The translations under genes were made by a program, and so were the position numbers. Below the pieces are notes generated by a model. That model worked only from the letters and a program-made list of their open reading frames with translations. It ran no database searches and was not told the DNA's origin. From assembly GCF_025971945.1 (NCBI RefSeq), contig NZ_JAPDHW010000010.1:1-64000 (forward strand): a stretch of DNA of 64,000 nt, written 5' to 3'. Positions 19,078 to 28,407 of this stretch are shown in pieces. Positions within the stretch are counted from its first letter, which is position 1; each line of letters starts with the position of its first letter. Origin of the DNA: Chryseobacterium kimseyorum. Lineage in GTDB: Bacteria; Bacteroidota; Bacteroidia; Flavobacteriales; Weeksellaceae.

Positions 19078-19124
19078 GTTTGAGAGTAGTCACGTGAAAA
19101 AAATTCATACAATTACTCTCAAAC
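19078..19124. terminator. Hairpin at the convergent OsmC / glucosidase junction
   Basis: GTTTGAGAGTA (19078-19088) pairs perfectly with TACTCTCAAAC (19114-19124) around a 25-base loop. It lies between two converging genes, so it may end both transcripts, but neither side has a clear T run. Confidence 0.4.
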
Positions 19125-19145
19125 CCTCCGACTTTCAGACCCCAA

Positions 19146-21758
19146 TTACGCCAATCTCGGCTTCATCAATTTAGCCACAGTTGCTGTCCATCCAGTCTGA
19201 TGTGAAGCGCCTACGCCACGGCCGTTATCTCCGTGAAAATATTCGAAGAAGGTGATGTAATCTTTAAAGTTGGGATCGTAATTAAATTTATAATTTCCTC
19301 CGTTGAAAGCTCTTTGACCGCTCTCGTCTTTCAAAAATATTGAGCACAATCTGTTGCTGATATTAGAAGCTACTTCATCAAGATTTTTCTGCTCTCCACT
19401 TCCGGTTGGAAATTCAATTTTCAGACTGTTTCCATAGTAAAAATGAAAACGCTGAAGACTTTCTACAATTAAAAAATTAATAGGGAACCAAATAGGGCCT
19501 CTCCAATTGCTGTTTCCGCCAAACATTCTGCTGTCACTTTCTGCTGGAGTATAATAAACGATATTTTTATTCCCGTGAACGGTAAATACGAAAGGATTTT
19601 CTTCATACACTTTTGACATTGCACGAATTCCGTAAGAACTTAAAAATTCTTTTTCATCAACCATTCTGGTCAGCACTTTCTTAAGTCTTGTTTTACGAAG
19701 AATACTCATCAAATGTTTTCTTCCGCTGCCTTCCTCATCCCAGTGAGATACCAAATTGGCGAGCTCTGGTTTGTTTTTCAGAACCCAGTCCATTCTGGCT
19801 TTGAAATTCGGCATTTTATCCAGAAGATGATGATCAATAATTTCTACAGCAAATAATGGAATCAGTCCAACGATACTTCTCAATCGTAACGTAACGCTTT
19901 CACCGTTTCCAAGTTGAAGTACATCGTAGAAGAATCCGTCTTCTTCATTCCAAAGACCTTCTTTGTCTTCACCCATGTTTTCCATGGCTTCTGCGATATA
20001 GAGGTAATGTTCAAAGAATTTGATGGCCATATCTTCGTAAACCTGGTAATATTGAGCCAATTCCATGGCAATACGCATCATATTCAGTGCGTACATGGCC
20101 ATCCAGCTCGTACCGTCGGCCTGTTCCAGATGTTCACCATCTTTCAGTTCCATATTCCGGTCAAATGCCCCAATGTTATCGAGTCCTAAGAATCCACCGC
20201 CGAAAATATTTTTACCGTTTTTATCTTTTCGGTTCACCCACCACGTGAAATTCAAGAGAAGTTTTTGGAAAACTTTTTCTAAGAATAGCAGGTCAGGTTT
20301 ACCATTCGCTTTTTCATCAATTTTAAAAACTCTAAAGCAAGACCACGCATGCACCGGTGGATTTACATCGCTCAAGTTCCATTCATAAGCAGGCATTTGC
20401 CCATTCGGATGCATATACCACTCCTTAGTCAGAAGAAGAAGTTGATTCTTTGCAAAATCTCCGTCAATAATCGCATAAGGCACACAGTGGAATGCTAAAT
20501 CCCATGTTGCATACCAAGGATATTCCCACTTATCAGGCATCGAGATAATGTCTTTATTATGAAGGTGTTCCCATTCGGTATTTCTCACATAATTATTAAA
20601 ATCCCTGGGAGCTTCATGATTGGGGTCGCCTTTTAACCATTTTCCAACGTTGTAATGATAGAACTGTTTGTTCCAAAGTAATCCTGCAAAAGCCTGTCGC
20701 TGAACGTTTTTTTCGTCTTCGTTACAGACATCCTGCTGAATTTCTTCATAAAATTCATTGGCTTCAGAAATTCTTGCATTAAATATATTTTCAAAATCAT
20801 AAAAAGCATCATCCAACTCGCTGGGTGCCAATCTGAATTCAAAAATCTCACATCCACCTGCTTTCACATTTGCTTCTACGATAAATGAACCTTTTGAGCC
20901 TTTCTTTTCCGGATTAATGGTGTCTTTCTGATGAACAACGAAATCGTTAATACCGTCTTTGTAGTATGCATTTTCTACTTCGGGACATCCATAAAGCTTA
21001 GGATTATTGGTTTCATTTTCACAGAAAACCCTTTGCGTATTTTTATTTTTTGAATAGAATTTTTTTAACGGAACACTGTCGTGATTGATCGTAATACAAC
21101 CGTCATGAGAATCTTCAAGTTGTCCTTTATATTCGTTGTATCCCCATTTCCAGTTGTTTCTAAACCAGCCTGTAGGCATCACAACGATGGGTGCATCCTG
21201 GTTACTGCGGTTGCATACCGTAACTTTAACCAATATATCATCAATATTTCCTTTGCAATATTCAATAAAAATATCAAAGTACTCATCTTTATCAAAAATT
21301 CCGGTGTCGATGATTTCGTATTCCGGTTCTTTCTTGCTGCGTCTGGCATTTTCAGCAACCAAATCTTCATACGGAAATTTATTGATGGGATATTTGTACA
21401 CCATCTTCATGTAGCTGTGAGTCGGAGTATTATCCAAATAATAAAATAATTCTTTAATATCTTCTCCGTGATTTCCTTGAGGATTGCTCAGCCCGAAAAA
21501 CCTTTCTTTGATTCGTTCATCATTTTTATTCCAAAATGAAAGTGCAAAGCAAAAAAGCTGTTTGGTATCTGAGATTCCGGCAATACCTTCTTCGCCCCAG
21601 CGATATGCATAGCTTTCGGCATTATCGTGATTGGCAAAACGCCACGCATCACCGTTTGGGCTGTAGTCTTCGCGTACATTTCCCCACTGCCTGTTGCTTA
21701 CGTAAGGCCCCCAGTTTAACCAGTTCTTATCTTTCAGTCTTTGCTTTTCAACACTCAT
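19146..21758 (-). CDS. MGH1/GH63-like glucosidase
   Basis: Large glycoside hydrolase-like protein of 870 residues, without signal peptide, hence probably cytoplasmic. It resembles the glucosidase group related to GH63 mannosyl-oligosaccharide glucosidases and bacterial mannosylglycerate hydrolases. Recognisable parts are the N-terminal NWGPYVSNRQWGNVREDYS, the alpha/alpha-barrel segments EYPWYATWDLAFHCVPYA and DGTSWMAMYALNMM, and the C-terminal NWRGPIWFPINFL, which carries the usual catalytic aspartate/glutamate neighbourhood. The last residues, HQTGWTATVAKL, are typical of the family. It is a single gene. The substrate is unknown; storage or trehalose-like alpha-glucosides are plausible. Confidence 0.85.
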   Translation of the reverse strand: MSVEKQRLKDKNWLNWGPYVSNRQWGNVREDYSPNGDAWRFANHDNAESYAYRWGEEGIAGISDTKQLFCFALSFWNKNDERIKERFFGLSNPQGNHGEDIKELFYYLDNTPTHSYMKMVYKYPINKFPYEDLVAENARRSKKEPEYEIIDTGIFDKDEYFDIFIEYCKGNIDDILVKVTVCNRSNQDAPIVVMPTGWFRNNWKWGYNEYKGQLEDSHDGCITINHDSVPLKKFYSKNKNTQRVFCENETNNPKLYGCPEVENAYYKDGINDFVVHQKDTINPEKKGSKGSFIVEANVKAGGCEIFEFRLAPSELDDAFYDFENIFNARISEANEFYEEIQQDVCNEDEKNVQRQAFAGLLWNKQFYHYNVGKWLKGDPNHEAPRDFNNYVRNTEWEHLHNKDIISMPDKWEYPWYATWDLAFHCVPYAIIDGDFAKNQLLLLTKEWYMHPNGQMPAYEWNLSDVNPPVHAWSCFRVFKIDEKANGKPDLLFLEKVFQKLLLNFTWWVNRKDKNGKNIFGGGFLGLDNIGAFDRNMELKDGEHLEQADGTSWMAMYALNMMRIAMELAQYYQVYEDMAIKFFEHYLYIAEAMENMGEDKEGLWNEEDGFFYDVLQLGNGESVTLRLRSIVGLIPLFAVEIIDHHLLDKMPNFKARMDWVLKNKPELANLVSHWDEEGSGRKHLMSILRKTRLKKVLTRMVDEKEFLSSYGIRAMSKVYEENPFVFTVHGNKNIVYYTPAESDSRMFGGNSNWRGPIWFPINFLIVESLQRFHFYYGNSLKIEFPTGSGEQKNLDEVASNISNRLCSIFLKDESGQRAFNGGNYKFNYDPNFKDYITFFEYFHGDNGRGVGASHQTGWTATVAKLMKPRLA

Positions 21759-21909
21759 ATAACGTCATTTTCAATGCTAAGGTAGATTTTTTGACAAAAA
21801 AAACCAATTTTTTTAAGCTTAATAATTCTTAACATGCCTCTTAAATGCTTTTAATTAAAGGAATCTTAACGATAAATAATTTTTATTTAAATATTTAAGA
21901 GAAATGTAT

Positions 21910-21917
21910 TATCTTTG
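21910..21917 (+). promoter_or_regulatory. Candidate -7 box of the SAM-riboswitch/metX transcript
   Basis: TATCTTTG is an exact TAnnTTTG match 30 bases before the riboswitch aptamer. It predicts transcript initiation near 21924, so the full aptamer would be in the leader. A TTG at the -33 position is not present. Confidence 0.6.
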
Positions 21918-21946
21918 CACCATTCGATCATTCACATATTGAAAAT

Positions 21947-22054
21947 GTTATCAAGAAAGGTTGAGGGATAGACCCTGTGAAACCTTAGCAACCCTTTGCG
22001 CAAGCGAAGAAGGTGCTACGTTCTACCAAAATTTTTATTTTTTGGACAGATAAC
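21947..22054 (+). ncRNA. SAM-I riboswitch (S box)
   Basis: This is a S-adenosylmethionine aptamer upstream of metX. P1 forms between GTTATC (21947-21952) and GATAAC (22049-22054). The conserved core reads CAAGAAAGGTTGAGGGA, then GACCCTGTGAAACCTTAGCA, then AACC and GGTGCTACGTTCTACC, all hallmark S-box segments. P3/P4 sequences are present with a short GCGCAAGCG loop. Sixty-eight bases lie between the aptamer and the start codon. They contain two small hairpins (CTGAA/TTCAG at 22058-22073 and GCCAT/ATGGC at 22073-22087) but no strong terminator. Control could therefore be at translation or by a weak terminator. High SAM should lower expression of the methionine genes downstream. Confidence 0.92.
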
Positions 22055-22122
22055 TTACTGAAGTTCTTTTCAGCCATTTCTCATGGCATTTTCAAATTGT
22101 ATTATCAAAAAGTATAATAGAA

Positions 22123-23061
22123 TTGAAAACAGAACTGCAACATATTAATTTTCCGTATCAAACCGATTCCCACAAGGAATACCATATCTCATTAAGCTAT
22201 CAGCTTTTTGGGCAAGACCTGTTTTCTGCACCCATCATTTTAATCAATCATGCATTAACCGGAAATTCAAACGTGGCCGGAGAAAAAGGTTGGTGGAAAC
22301 AGTTGATTGGTGAAGATCAGGTAATTGATACCAATAAATATACAGTGCTCTGTTTCAATATTCCCGGAAACGGATATGATGATTTTTTAATTGACGAGTG
22401 GTCAGATTTCACGCCTTCAGACATAGCCAATATTTTTCTTAAAGGTCTTGGAATTTTACATATTAAAAACCTGTATGCAATAATCGGAGGCTCGCTGGGA
22501 GGTGGAATTGGCTGGGAAATGCTGGCTAAAAATCCTGCTCTGGCTGAGCTTTTTATTCCTATTGCATGTGATTCTAAAACTCATGATTGGTTACACGCCC
22601 AATGTCTGGTTCAGAAATTTTTATTAAACGGAAATGATGAGCCACTGCAGAAAGCAAGAATTCATGCGATGCTGTGCTACAGAACACCACAGTCTTTGAA
22701 CGACAGATTTCAAAATACATATAATCAGGACAAACAAAAGTTAGAATCGGAAGACTGGCTGAATTATCATGGGAAATCGCTTGCCGAAAGATTTAGTTTA
22801 AAGTCTTATCAGCTGATGAACCATTTACTGATGAACATTAATGCAAACGATAAAGATTTAGGTAAAATCAAAGCACGAATGCACATGATCTCTGTAGATA
22901 CCGATCTTTTTTTTCCGGCTTCTGAAATCCGAATGTGTTTTAATAAGCTGAAAGCTGAGAAGGACGATGTTTTCTATCACGAGATCAAATCAATTCACGG
23001 GCACGACGCCTTTTTAATGGAATACGAACAGTTAAATTATATCATAAAAAATATTTTGTAG
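22123..23061 (+). CDS. metX: Homoserine O-acetyltransferase (MetX-like)
   Basis: Alpha/beta-hydrolase enzyme that acylates homoserine, the first committed step to methionine. The 312 residues are shorter than the usual 350-380, mainly in the lid. The catalytic serine is Ser124 in IGGSLGGGIG, the aspartate lies in SVDTDLFFP near 256 and the histidine in IHGHDAF near 296. The family motif INHALTGNSN is at 41-50. No ATG exists upstream of the conserved start, and the TTG at 22123 fits best. It follows the SAM-I riboswitch and abuts the homoserine dehydrogenase gene with no gap. Acetyl rather than succinyl donor is inferred from the metX type. Confidence 0.88.
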   Translation: MKTELQHINFPYQTDSHKEYHISLSYQLFGQDLFSAPIILINHALTGNSNVAGEKGWWKQLIGEDQVIDTNKYTVLCFNIPGNGYDDFLIDEWSDFTPSDIANIFLKGLGILHIKNLYAIIGGSLGGGIGWEMLAKNPALAELFIPIACDSKTHDWLHAQCLVQKFLLNGNDEPLQKARIHAMLCYRTPQSLNDRFQNTYNQDKQKLESEDWLNYHGKSLAERFSLKSYQLMNHLLMNINANDKDLGKIKARMHMISVDTDLFFPASEIRMCFNKLKAEKDDVFYHEIKSIHGHDAFLMEYEQLNYIIKNIL

Positions 23062-24603
23062 ATGAAAGCGAATGCAAACGAAATAAAATTTTTTAAAAAC
23101 AGATCAATCATCAAATTTGAAGGAGCAGATTTCTTAGGCGAAATCGGGATTGACGGAAGGGTTTTTAAGGCTCTTACTCTTGCGCGAATCAGTGTAGGAG
23201 TAATTTCTCAGCAGGCTGTTGAGAACGGATTGTCAATTCTTGTACACGAAGATGATTCTGAAAAAGCAGTAACCTGTCTGATCGAGGAGTTCGCTCCCGA
23301 AAGAAAATCAGGAAAAGTTTCTCAGATTTACAGCATCAACAATGTGTCTGTCATTGGTTTTGTGGCAGATGATTTAAATAAAATACTTTCAGAACTGGCG
23401 AGAAACAATGTTTTCCCGTTGCTTTTGAATCAAAACTCAAGCGAGAAGCGTATCAATATTGTGGTGACATCTTCTCAGGATGAGAAAACTAAAAACATCA
23501 TTGAATCGGAAATTTTCAAGAAACCAAAAACGGTTCACCTGGCCATAATCGGTCACGGAAATGTTGGGAAAACACTAATCGAACAGGTCTTACATTCTTC
23601 CGAAGAAATTAAAAGAAGAAAAAATATCCACCTGAAAGTTGTAGCAGTAGCCAATTCCAGAAAGATTGCTTTCAATAAAAAAGGATTTGATAACACGTGG
23701 AGCGATGAGGTTTTCGCAGCTGAAAAATCTTCAAATGTTGATGAATTAATTAATTTCTCAAAAGAAAATCAGCTTGAAAACCTGATTGTTGTAGATAACA
23801 CTGCAAGTGTAGACTTCGTTAAAAACTATCAGGCTTTGGCTGAAAATGGATTTGATTTGGTTTCATCCAACAAAATTTTCAATACACTTCCAATTGAAGA
23901 ATACCGTAAACTAAGATATACGTTGAACAAAAATAACAAACGTTATCTTTATGAAACCAATGTAGGTGCAGGTCTACCATTAATTGATACAATCAAACTT
24001 TTACACCTTTCAGGAGAAAATATCACCAGAATTAAAGGTGTTTTCTCTGGAACATTGAGCTATGTGTTCAATAATTTTTCTTTGAGAGACGATAAATTTT
24101 CAACCATCGTAAATGAAGCTTTAGAAAAAGGCTTCACAGAACCGGATCCGAGAGAAGATTTATCAGGAAACGACGTTGCCAGAAAACTGTTGATTTTGGC
24201 GAGAGAATTAGACTTAATTAATGAATTCAGTGACATTAATATTCAAAATTTAGTTCCTGAAGCACTGCTTTCAGTTTCAAAACAGGAATTCCTTTCAAGA
24301 CTGGAAGAATTGGATGAGGAATATGACAAAATAAAGAAAAATCAGGAGCCGAATCATGTTTTGAGATATGTTGGTGACCTGCATGGAGATTTACAGAAAG
24401 AAAAAGGTGAGCTGGATGTGAAATTAATTTCTGTTCCTGCAACTTCAGCTTTAGGACAACTGAAAGGTTCAGACTCAATTTTTGAAATCTACACCGAAAG
24501 TTATGGTGAAAACCCAATCGTCATCATGGGAGCCGGAGCAGGAGCAAAAGTGACTGCCCGCGGTGTTTTTGGAGATATTTTAAGATTGAGTGAAACAAAA
24601 TAA
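23062..24603 (+). CDS. Homoserine dehydrogenase with N-terminal ACT-type region, no kinase domain
   Basis: Enzyme reducing aspartate semialdehyde to homoserine. The 513 residues begin with about 150 residues resembling the tandem ACT region of aspartokinase (FLGEIGIDGRVFKALTLARI, VSQIYSINNVSVIGF, ELARNNVFPLLL). A Rossmann fold follows (LAIIGHGNVGKT near 164) and then the catalytic part with the motifs TNVGAGLPLIDTIK and FSGTLSYVFNNFS. This is the architecture of bifunctional ThrA/MetL minus the entire kinase domain. The ACT region is presumably regulatory. The start codon directly follows the metX stop codon, so the two are co-translated under SAM-riboswitch control. Confidence 0.87.
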   Translation: MKANANEIKFFKNRSIIKFEGADFLGEIGIDGRVFKALTLARISVGVISQQAVENGLSILVHEDDSEKAVTCLIEEFAPERKSGKVSQIYSINNVSVIGFVADDLNKILSELARNNVFPLLLNQNSSEKRINIVVTSSQDEKTKNIIESEIFKKPKTVHLAIIGHGNVGKTLIEQVLHSSEEIKRRKNIHLKVVAVANSRKIAFNKKGFDNTWSDEVFAAEKSSNVDELINFSKENQLENLIVVDNTASVDFVKNYQALAENGFDLVSSNKIFNTLPIEEYRKLRYTLNKNNKRYLYETNVGAGLPLIDTIKLLHLSGENITRIKGVFSGTLSYVFNNFSLRDDKFSTIVNEALEKGFTEPDPREDLSGNDVARKLLILARELDLINEFSDINIQNLVPEALLSVSKQEFLSRLEELDEEYDKIKKNQEPNHVLRYVGDLHGDLQKEKGELDVKLISVPATSALGQLKGSDSIFEIYTESYGENPIVIMGAGAGAKVTARGVFGDILRLSETK

Positions 24604-24638
24604 TTTATTGTATAAAGTAAAAAGTATAAATGTAAGTA

Positions 24639-24681
24639 GTCCCGAAGGGACGATTTAATAAAGGATAGGATGCAATCCTAT
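24639..24681. repeat. Two REP-like palindromes before the sulfhydrylase gene
   Basis: GTCCCGAAGGGAC (24639-24651) and ATAGGAT-GCA-ATCCTAT (24665-24681) form two adjacent short hairpins. A near copy of the first is at 16379-16391 inside another repeat element. A few AAAARGT-like 7-mers precede (24612-24632). The pair lies in a 96-base gap inside the methionine gene cluster. Confidence 0.7.
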
Positions 24682-24699
24682 TATTCAAAATCAGATAAA

Positions 24700-25866
24700 A
24701 TGGAAAACGAAAATTTCGAAACCCTCGCAATAAGAACCCAAACCGAGAGAACTCAGTTTGACGAACATTCTACGCCTTTGTATCTTACTTCAAGCTTTAT
24801 TTTTGAGGATGCAGAAGATATGAGAGCGAGTTTTGCTGAGGAGAAATCAAAAAATCTGTACAGCCGGTTTTCAAACCCGAACGTCACAGAATTTACAGAT
24901 AAAATTGTAAAAATGGAAGGCGCAGAGGCTGGTTACGCTTTTGCCACCGGAATGGCTGCAATTTACTCTACCTTTGCAACAATGCTGAATGCGGGAGATC
25001 ACATCGTGAGCTGCCAGTCGGTTTTCGGGTCTACGCACACGCTGTTCACAAAATATTTCCCAAAATGGAATATCGAAACAACGTATTTCAAGGCAGAAGA
25101 TTCTGGAAATGTAGAAAACTACATCAGGCCCAATACAAAAATTCTGTATCTGGAAACACCGACCAATCCTGCGATAGAAATTTTGAACTTAGAATTTTTC
25201 GGTCAGATTGCTAAAAAACACAATCTCATTTTCATTGTAGACAACTGTTTTGCAACACCTTACCTTCAGCAGCCAATAAAATACGGAGCTGATCTGGTTG
25301 TTCATTCTGCGACGAAACTGATTGACGGTCAGGGTCGTGTTTTGGGTGGAGTAGCGGTTGGCAGAGAAGATTTAATCAGAGAAATTTATCTTTTTGCCAG
25401 AAATACAGGTCCAGCCATGTCGCCATTCAACGCCTGGGTTTTATCAAAAAGCCTGGAAACGCTTGCGATTCGTGTAGAAAGACACTGCGAGAATGCATTG
25501 AAAGTCGCAGAGTTTTTAGAAAATCATCCGAATGTTGAATTGGCAAAATATCCGTTTTTAAAATCGCATCCGAGCTATGAGATTGCCAAAAAACAAATGA
25601 AGCTGGGCGGAAACGTAGTCGCTTTCGAAATTAAAGGCGGTATTGAAGGTGGCAGAAACTTTTTAGATAAAATAAAAATGTGCTCGCTGTCTGCCAATCT
25701 GGGCGATACCCGAACGATCGTGACACATCCGGCATCTACAACGCACTCCAAACTGTCTGATGAAGAGAGAAATGAAGTGGGAATCACCGCAGGGTTAGTT
25801 CGCTGCTCGGTAGGTTTGGAAAATGTGGATGATATTATTGCAGATTTGAAGCAGGCGTTAGGGTAG
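24700..25866 (+). CDS. PLP-dependent homoserine sulfhydrylase (Cys/Met metabolism family)
   Basis: Cytosolic PLP enzyme that joins acylated homoserine with sulfide (or cysteine) to make homocysteine, of 388 residues. The Schiff-base lysine is in VVHSATKLIDGQG near 205. Further family signs are LYSRFSNPNVTEFTDKI, the phosphate-binding FATGMAAIYSTF and VDNCFATPYLQQP. Pairing with metX suggests O-acetylhomoserine as substrate, though sequence resemblance to MetZ (O-succinylhomoserine sulfhydrylase) is also strong. The ATG at 24700 is used; the upstream ATG at 24670 lies inside the ATAGGAT palindrome. Confidence 0.88.
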   Translation: MENENFETLAIRTQTERTQFDEHSTPLYLTSSFIFEDAEDMRASFAEEKSKNLYSRFSNPNVTEFTDKIVKMEGAEAGYAFATGMAAIYSTFATMLNAGDHIVSCQSVFGSTHTLFTKYFPKWNIETTYFKAEDSGNVENYIRPNTKILYLETPTNPAIEILNLEFFGQIAKKHNLIFIVDNCFATPYLQQPIKYGADLVVHSATKLIDGQGRVLGGVAVGREDLIREIYLFARNTGPAMSPFNAWVLSKSLETLAIRVERHCENALKVAEFLENHPNVELAKYPFLKSHPSYEIAKKQMKLGGNVVAFEIKGGIEGGRNFLDKIKMCSLSANLGDTRTIVTHPASTTHSKLSDEERNEVGITAGLVRCSVGLENVDDIIADLKQALG

Positions 25867-25975
25867 GATGATTTGGGCAGCTGTATCCGCCTTCCACTCC
25901 CGCTTTTTTGCCTTCGCTGCGCTGCGGCAAAAAGAGCTCCGTTCAAGTCGGGCTGCAAAAGATTCAGCGCAGAAA
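25867..25975. repeat. GC-richer structured intergenic element
   Basis: The 100 bases after the sulfhydrylase gene are clearly richer in G+C than their surroundings. GCTTTTTTGCC (25902-25912) pairs with GGCAAAAAGAGC (25926-25937) around a GCTGCGCTGC-type loop. An outer GCAGC (25877-25881) can pair with GGCTGC (25951-25956). I take it for a dispersed structured repeat. No open frame with gene-like content exists. Confidence 0.55.
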
Positions 25976-26019
25976 TTAGAAAAATTAGAATATAATTCGT
26001 GTAATTAGTATTAAAAAAA

Positions 26020-27030
26020 ATGAAAAATTCAGCACAACTATACAAAGCCCTTTCCGAGAGAATCCTGATTCTCGACGGAGCAATGGGAACCATGCTTCAG
26101 CGTTACAAATTTGAAGAAGAAGACTACCGCGGTGAGCGTTTTAAAGACTGGGAACATCCCGTGAAAGGAAACAACGACCTGCTTTCTTTGACGCAGCCTC
26201 ACGCAATCGAGGAAGTTCACAGAAAATATCTGGATGCCGGCGCCGATATTCTGGAAACCAACACATTTTCCGGAACAACCATCGCAATGGCAGATTATCA
26301 CATGGAAGATCTGGTGTACGAACTCAACTACGAATCTGCAAAAATTGCCAGAAAAGTTTGTGATGAGTTTACGGTTCAAAATCCTGATAAACCAAGATTT
26401 GTGGCTGGCTCTATCGGACCGACCAACAGAACTGCTAGCTTAAGTCCGGACGTCAACGATCCGGGTTACCGTGCGATCACTTTTGAAGATTTGAGACTCG
26501 CATACAAACAACAGTCAGAAGCATTATTGGACGGTGGTTCAGATATTCTTTTGGTAGAAACAATTTTCGATACACTGAATGCAAAAGCAGCATTATTTGC
26601 CATCGACGAAATTCAGGAAGAAAGAGGAATTCAAATTCCAATCATGGTTTCTGGAACGATTACAGATGCCTCAGGAAGAACGTTGAGCGGACAGACTGCA
26701 GAAGCATTTTTGATTTCAGTTTCGCATTTGAATTTACTGAGTGTAGGATTTAACTGTGCGTTGGGAGCCAATCAATTAACGCCGTATTTGGAAACACTGG
26801 CGCACAATTCAGAATTCCACGTTTCGGCTTATCCGAATGCGGGTCTTCCTAATGCTTTCGGGCAGTACGATGAATCTCCGGATCAGATGGCTGCTCAGAT
26901 TAAAGAATATGTAGAAAAAGGACTGATCAATATCATCGGTGGATGCTGTGGTACAACGCCGGAACACATCAAAGCCATTGCTGACTTGGTAGACAAATAC
27001 GAGCCGAGAAAAGTGAAGGATTTTGTATGA
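26020..27030 (+). CDS. Homocysteine S-methyltransferase module of split MetH
   Basis: Corresponds to the N-terminal homocysteine-binding, zinc-containing module of cobalamin-dependent methionine synthase. The 336 residues start [21 protein letters not shown]. The zinc ligands are seen as GFNCALG near 243 and [11 protein letters not shown] near 308. The protein ends right after this module. The folate, B12 and reactivation modules are encoded separately at 28408-31074, with a desaturase gene between. It can only act together with that second protein. It could also be a stand-alone homocysteine methyltransferase, but its similarity to MetH and its position argue for the split enzyme. Confidence 0.9.
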   Translation: MKNSAQLYKALSERILILDGAMGTMLQRYKFEEEDYRGERFKDWEHPVKGNNDLLSLTQPHAIEEVHRKYLDAGADILETNTFSGTTIAMADYHMEDLVYELNYESAKIARKVCDEFTVQNPDKPRFVAGSIGPTNRTASLSPDVNDPGYRAITFEDLRLAYKQQSEALLDGGSDILLVETIFDTLNAKAALFAIDEIQEERGIQIPIMVSGTITDASGRTLSGQTAEAFLISVSHLNLLSVGFNCALGANQLTPYLETLAHNSEFHVSAYPNAGLPNAFGQYDESPDQMAAQIKEYVEKGLINIIGGCCGTTPEHIKAIADLVDKYEPRKVKDFV

Positions 27031-27094
27031 TTTTTGATTGTTGAAAATTTAGAACGAGTATAAAAACTTTTTTTAAATCCAAATCAACGATCTT

Positions 27095-28186
27095 ATGGAC
27101 AAGCCATTTTACCTTAAAAATTCCGATGATACCAAACTGTTTAATGAATTAAGAAAAAGAGTGAACCAGCGCGTAGAAACACTTCCCCAAAACAGAGATG
27201 TTTACATTCAGATCAAAGCCATTATTTTGCCTTTGGTCTATTTTGGTTTGTATGTGTTTGCGCTTTTCAATGCAGATCGGCCTTGGGTTTATATTTCGAG
27301 TTTTGTTTTGATGGGGATTTCTTTGGTTTTAATTTATTTAAATTTAATTCACGAAGCGGCGCACAACAATATCTTTAAAAATAAAAAACTCAACAGTCTC
27401 GTTTTGCAGATTTTCGATGTTGTGGGAGCCAATTCATATATCTGGAAGAAGCGGCACATCGCAGCGCATCACGCGTACCCGAACGTTGATGGCTGGGATA
27501 CCGACATCGAGCAGAGCGGACTTTTACTGATCGTGCCATGGATTAAGGCTAAAGGAATTCAGAAATTCCAACATTTCTTTTTCTTTTTGGTGTATCCTTT
27601 ATATTTGTTCAACTGGATGTTTATCAGAGATTTCAGAGATTTTTTTGATAAGGAAAGAGTGATTTTAAAAACACAGGGCAAAATTCCGGTTTCGGAAAAA
27701 ATTAAAATGATCAGTTTCAAATTATTTTACTTTTTCTATCAGATTGCCGTTCCGGTTTTATTTTTTAAAGTTTCAATAGGTCTGGCTTTGGGTGCCTGGT
27801 TTTTACAGGTGATTGCAGCGAGTATTTTTGCGCTTTTTGTTCTGTTGCCGCTCCATCCGCTGCCAGACAATGCTTTTCCTAAGCTGGATGAGAAAAACGG
27901 ACTTCCGTTCAGCTGGATCCGTCATCAGCTTGAGGTGACCAATGATTTAAAAGAAAACAACTGGTTTGTGAGAAATGTGTTGGGAAATTTCAACTTTCAC
28001 GTTGCCCATCATCTTTTCCCGAACTACAGCTATATGTATTATAATGAAATCACAGAGGAAATTGAGCAGTTTGCCAAAGAAAATAATCTGGGCTACAAAC
28101 GATTTCCAATTTTTACCGCTTTGGGCAAACATGTCGATTTGCTGAAGCAAAATGCAAACAACGCCTATTTTATTTTAGAAGAATAA
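27095..28186 (+). CDS. Membrane fatty acid desaturase
   Basis: Integral membrane di-iron fatty acid desaturase of 363 residues. The three histidine boxes are HEAAH (near 89), HIAAHH (near 126) and HVAHH (near 305). Four hydrophobic segments lie between them, including YFGLYVFALFNADRPWVYISSFVLMGISLVLIYLN-type pairs at 48-85. It introduces a double bond into acyl chains; the position is unknown. The gene sits between the two halves of MetH on the same strand with 64 and 221 bases on either side. It has no apparent methionine role, so this is probably a neighbour inserted within the cluster. Confidence 0.9.
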   Translation: MDKPFYLKNSDDTKLFNELRKRVNQRVETLPQNRDVYIQIKAIILPLVYFGLYVFALFNADRPWVYISSFVLMGISLVLIYLNLIHEAAHNNIFKNKKLNSLVLQIFDVVGANSYIWKKRHIAAHHAYPNVDGWDTDIEQSGLLLIVPWIKAKGIQKFQHFFFFLVYPLYLFNWMFIRDFRDFFDKERVILKTQGKIPVSEKIKMISFKLFYFFYQIAVPVLFFKVSIGLALGAWFLQVIAASIFALFVLLPLHPLPDNAFPKLDEKNGLPFSWIRHQLEVTNDLKENNWFVRNVLGNFNFHVAHHLFPNYSYMYYNEITEEIEQFAKENNLGYKRFPIFTALGKHVDLLKQNANNAYFILEE

Positions 28187-28407
28187 ATGGGTTAAAATAT
28201 AAAAGCTGAATATTTAGTACAGTTGATCATAAAGAACTAAGTGTGCTTTTACAAGGTTAAGGTTTTGTAAAACTCAAAACAGTAAGTATTTAAAAAAAAC
28301 TTAGTGTTCAAAATGATGATTAAAAAATTTAAATTAAAAACAAATCAATTTAGCGATTCCAAACATTGGTAACTGTTAAACTGATCAATTGTTAGATTAA
28401 AAAAAAC

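Noticed and set aside
21081..21832. Open frames antisense to the GH63-like gene
   Set aside because: Shadow frames of the 870-residue gene; no recognisable motifs.
28247..28272. TTTTACAA/TTGTAAAA hairpin upstream of the larger metH gene
   Set aside because: AT-only 8-bp stem that is expected by chance in such AT-rich DNA, with no known regulator site.
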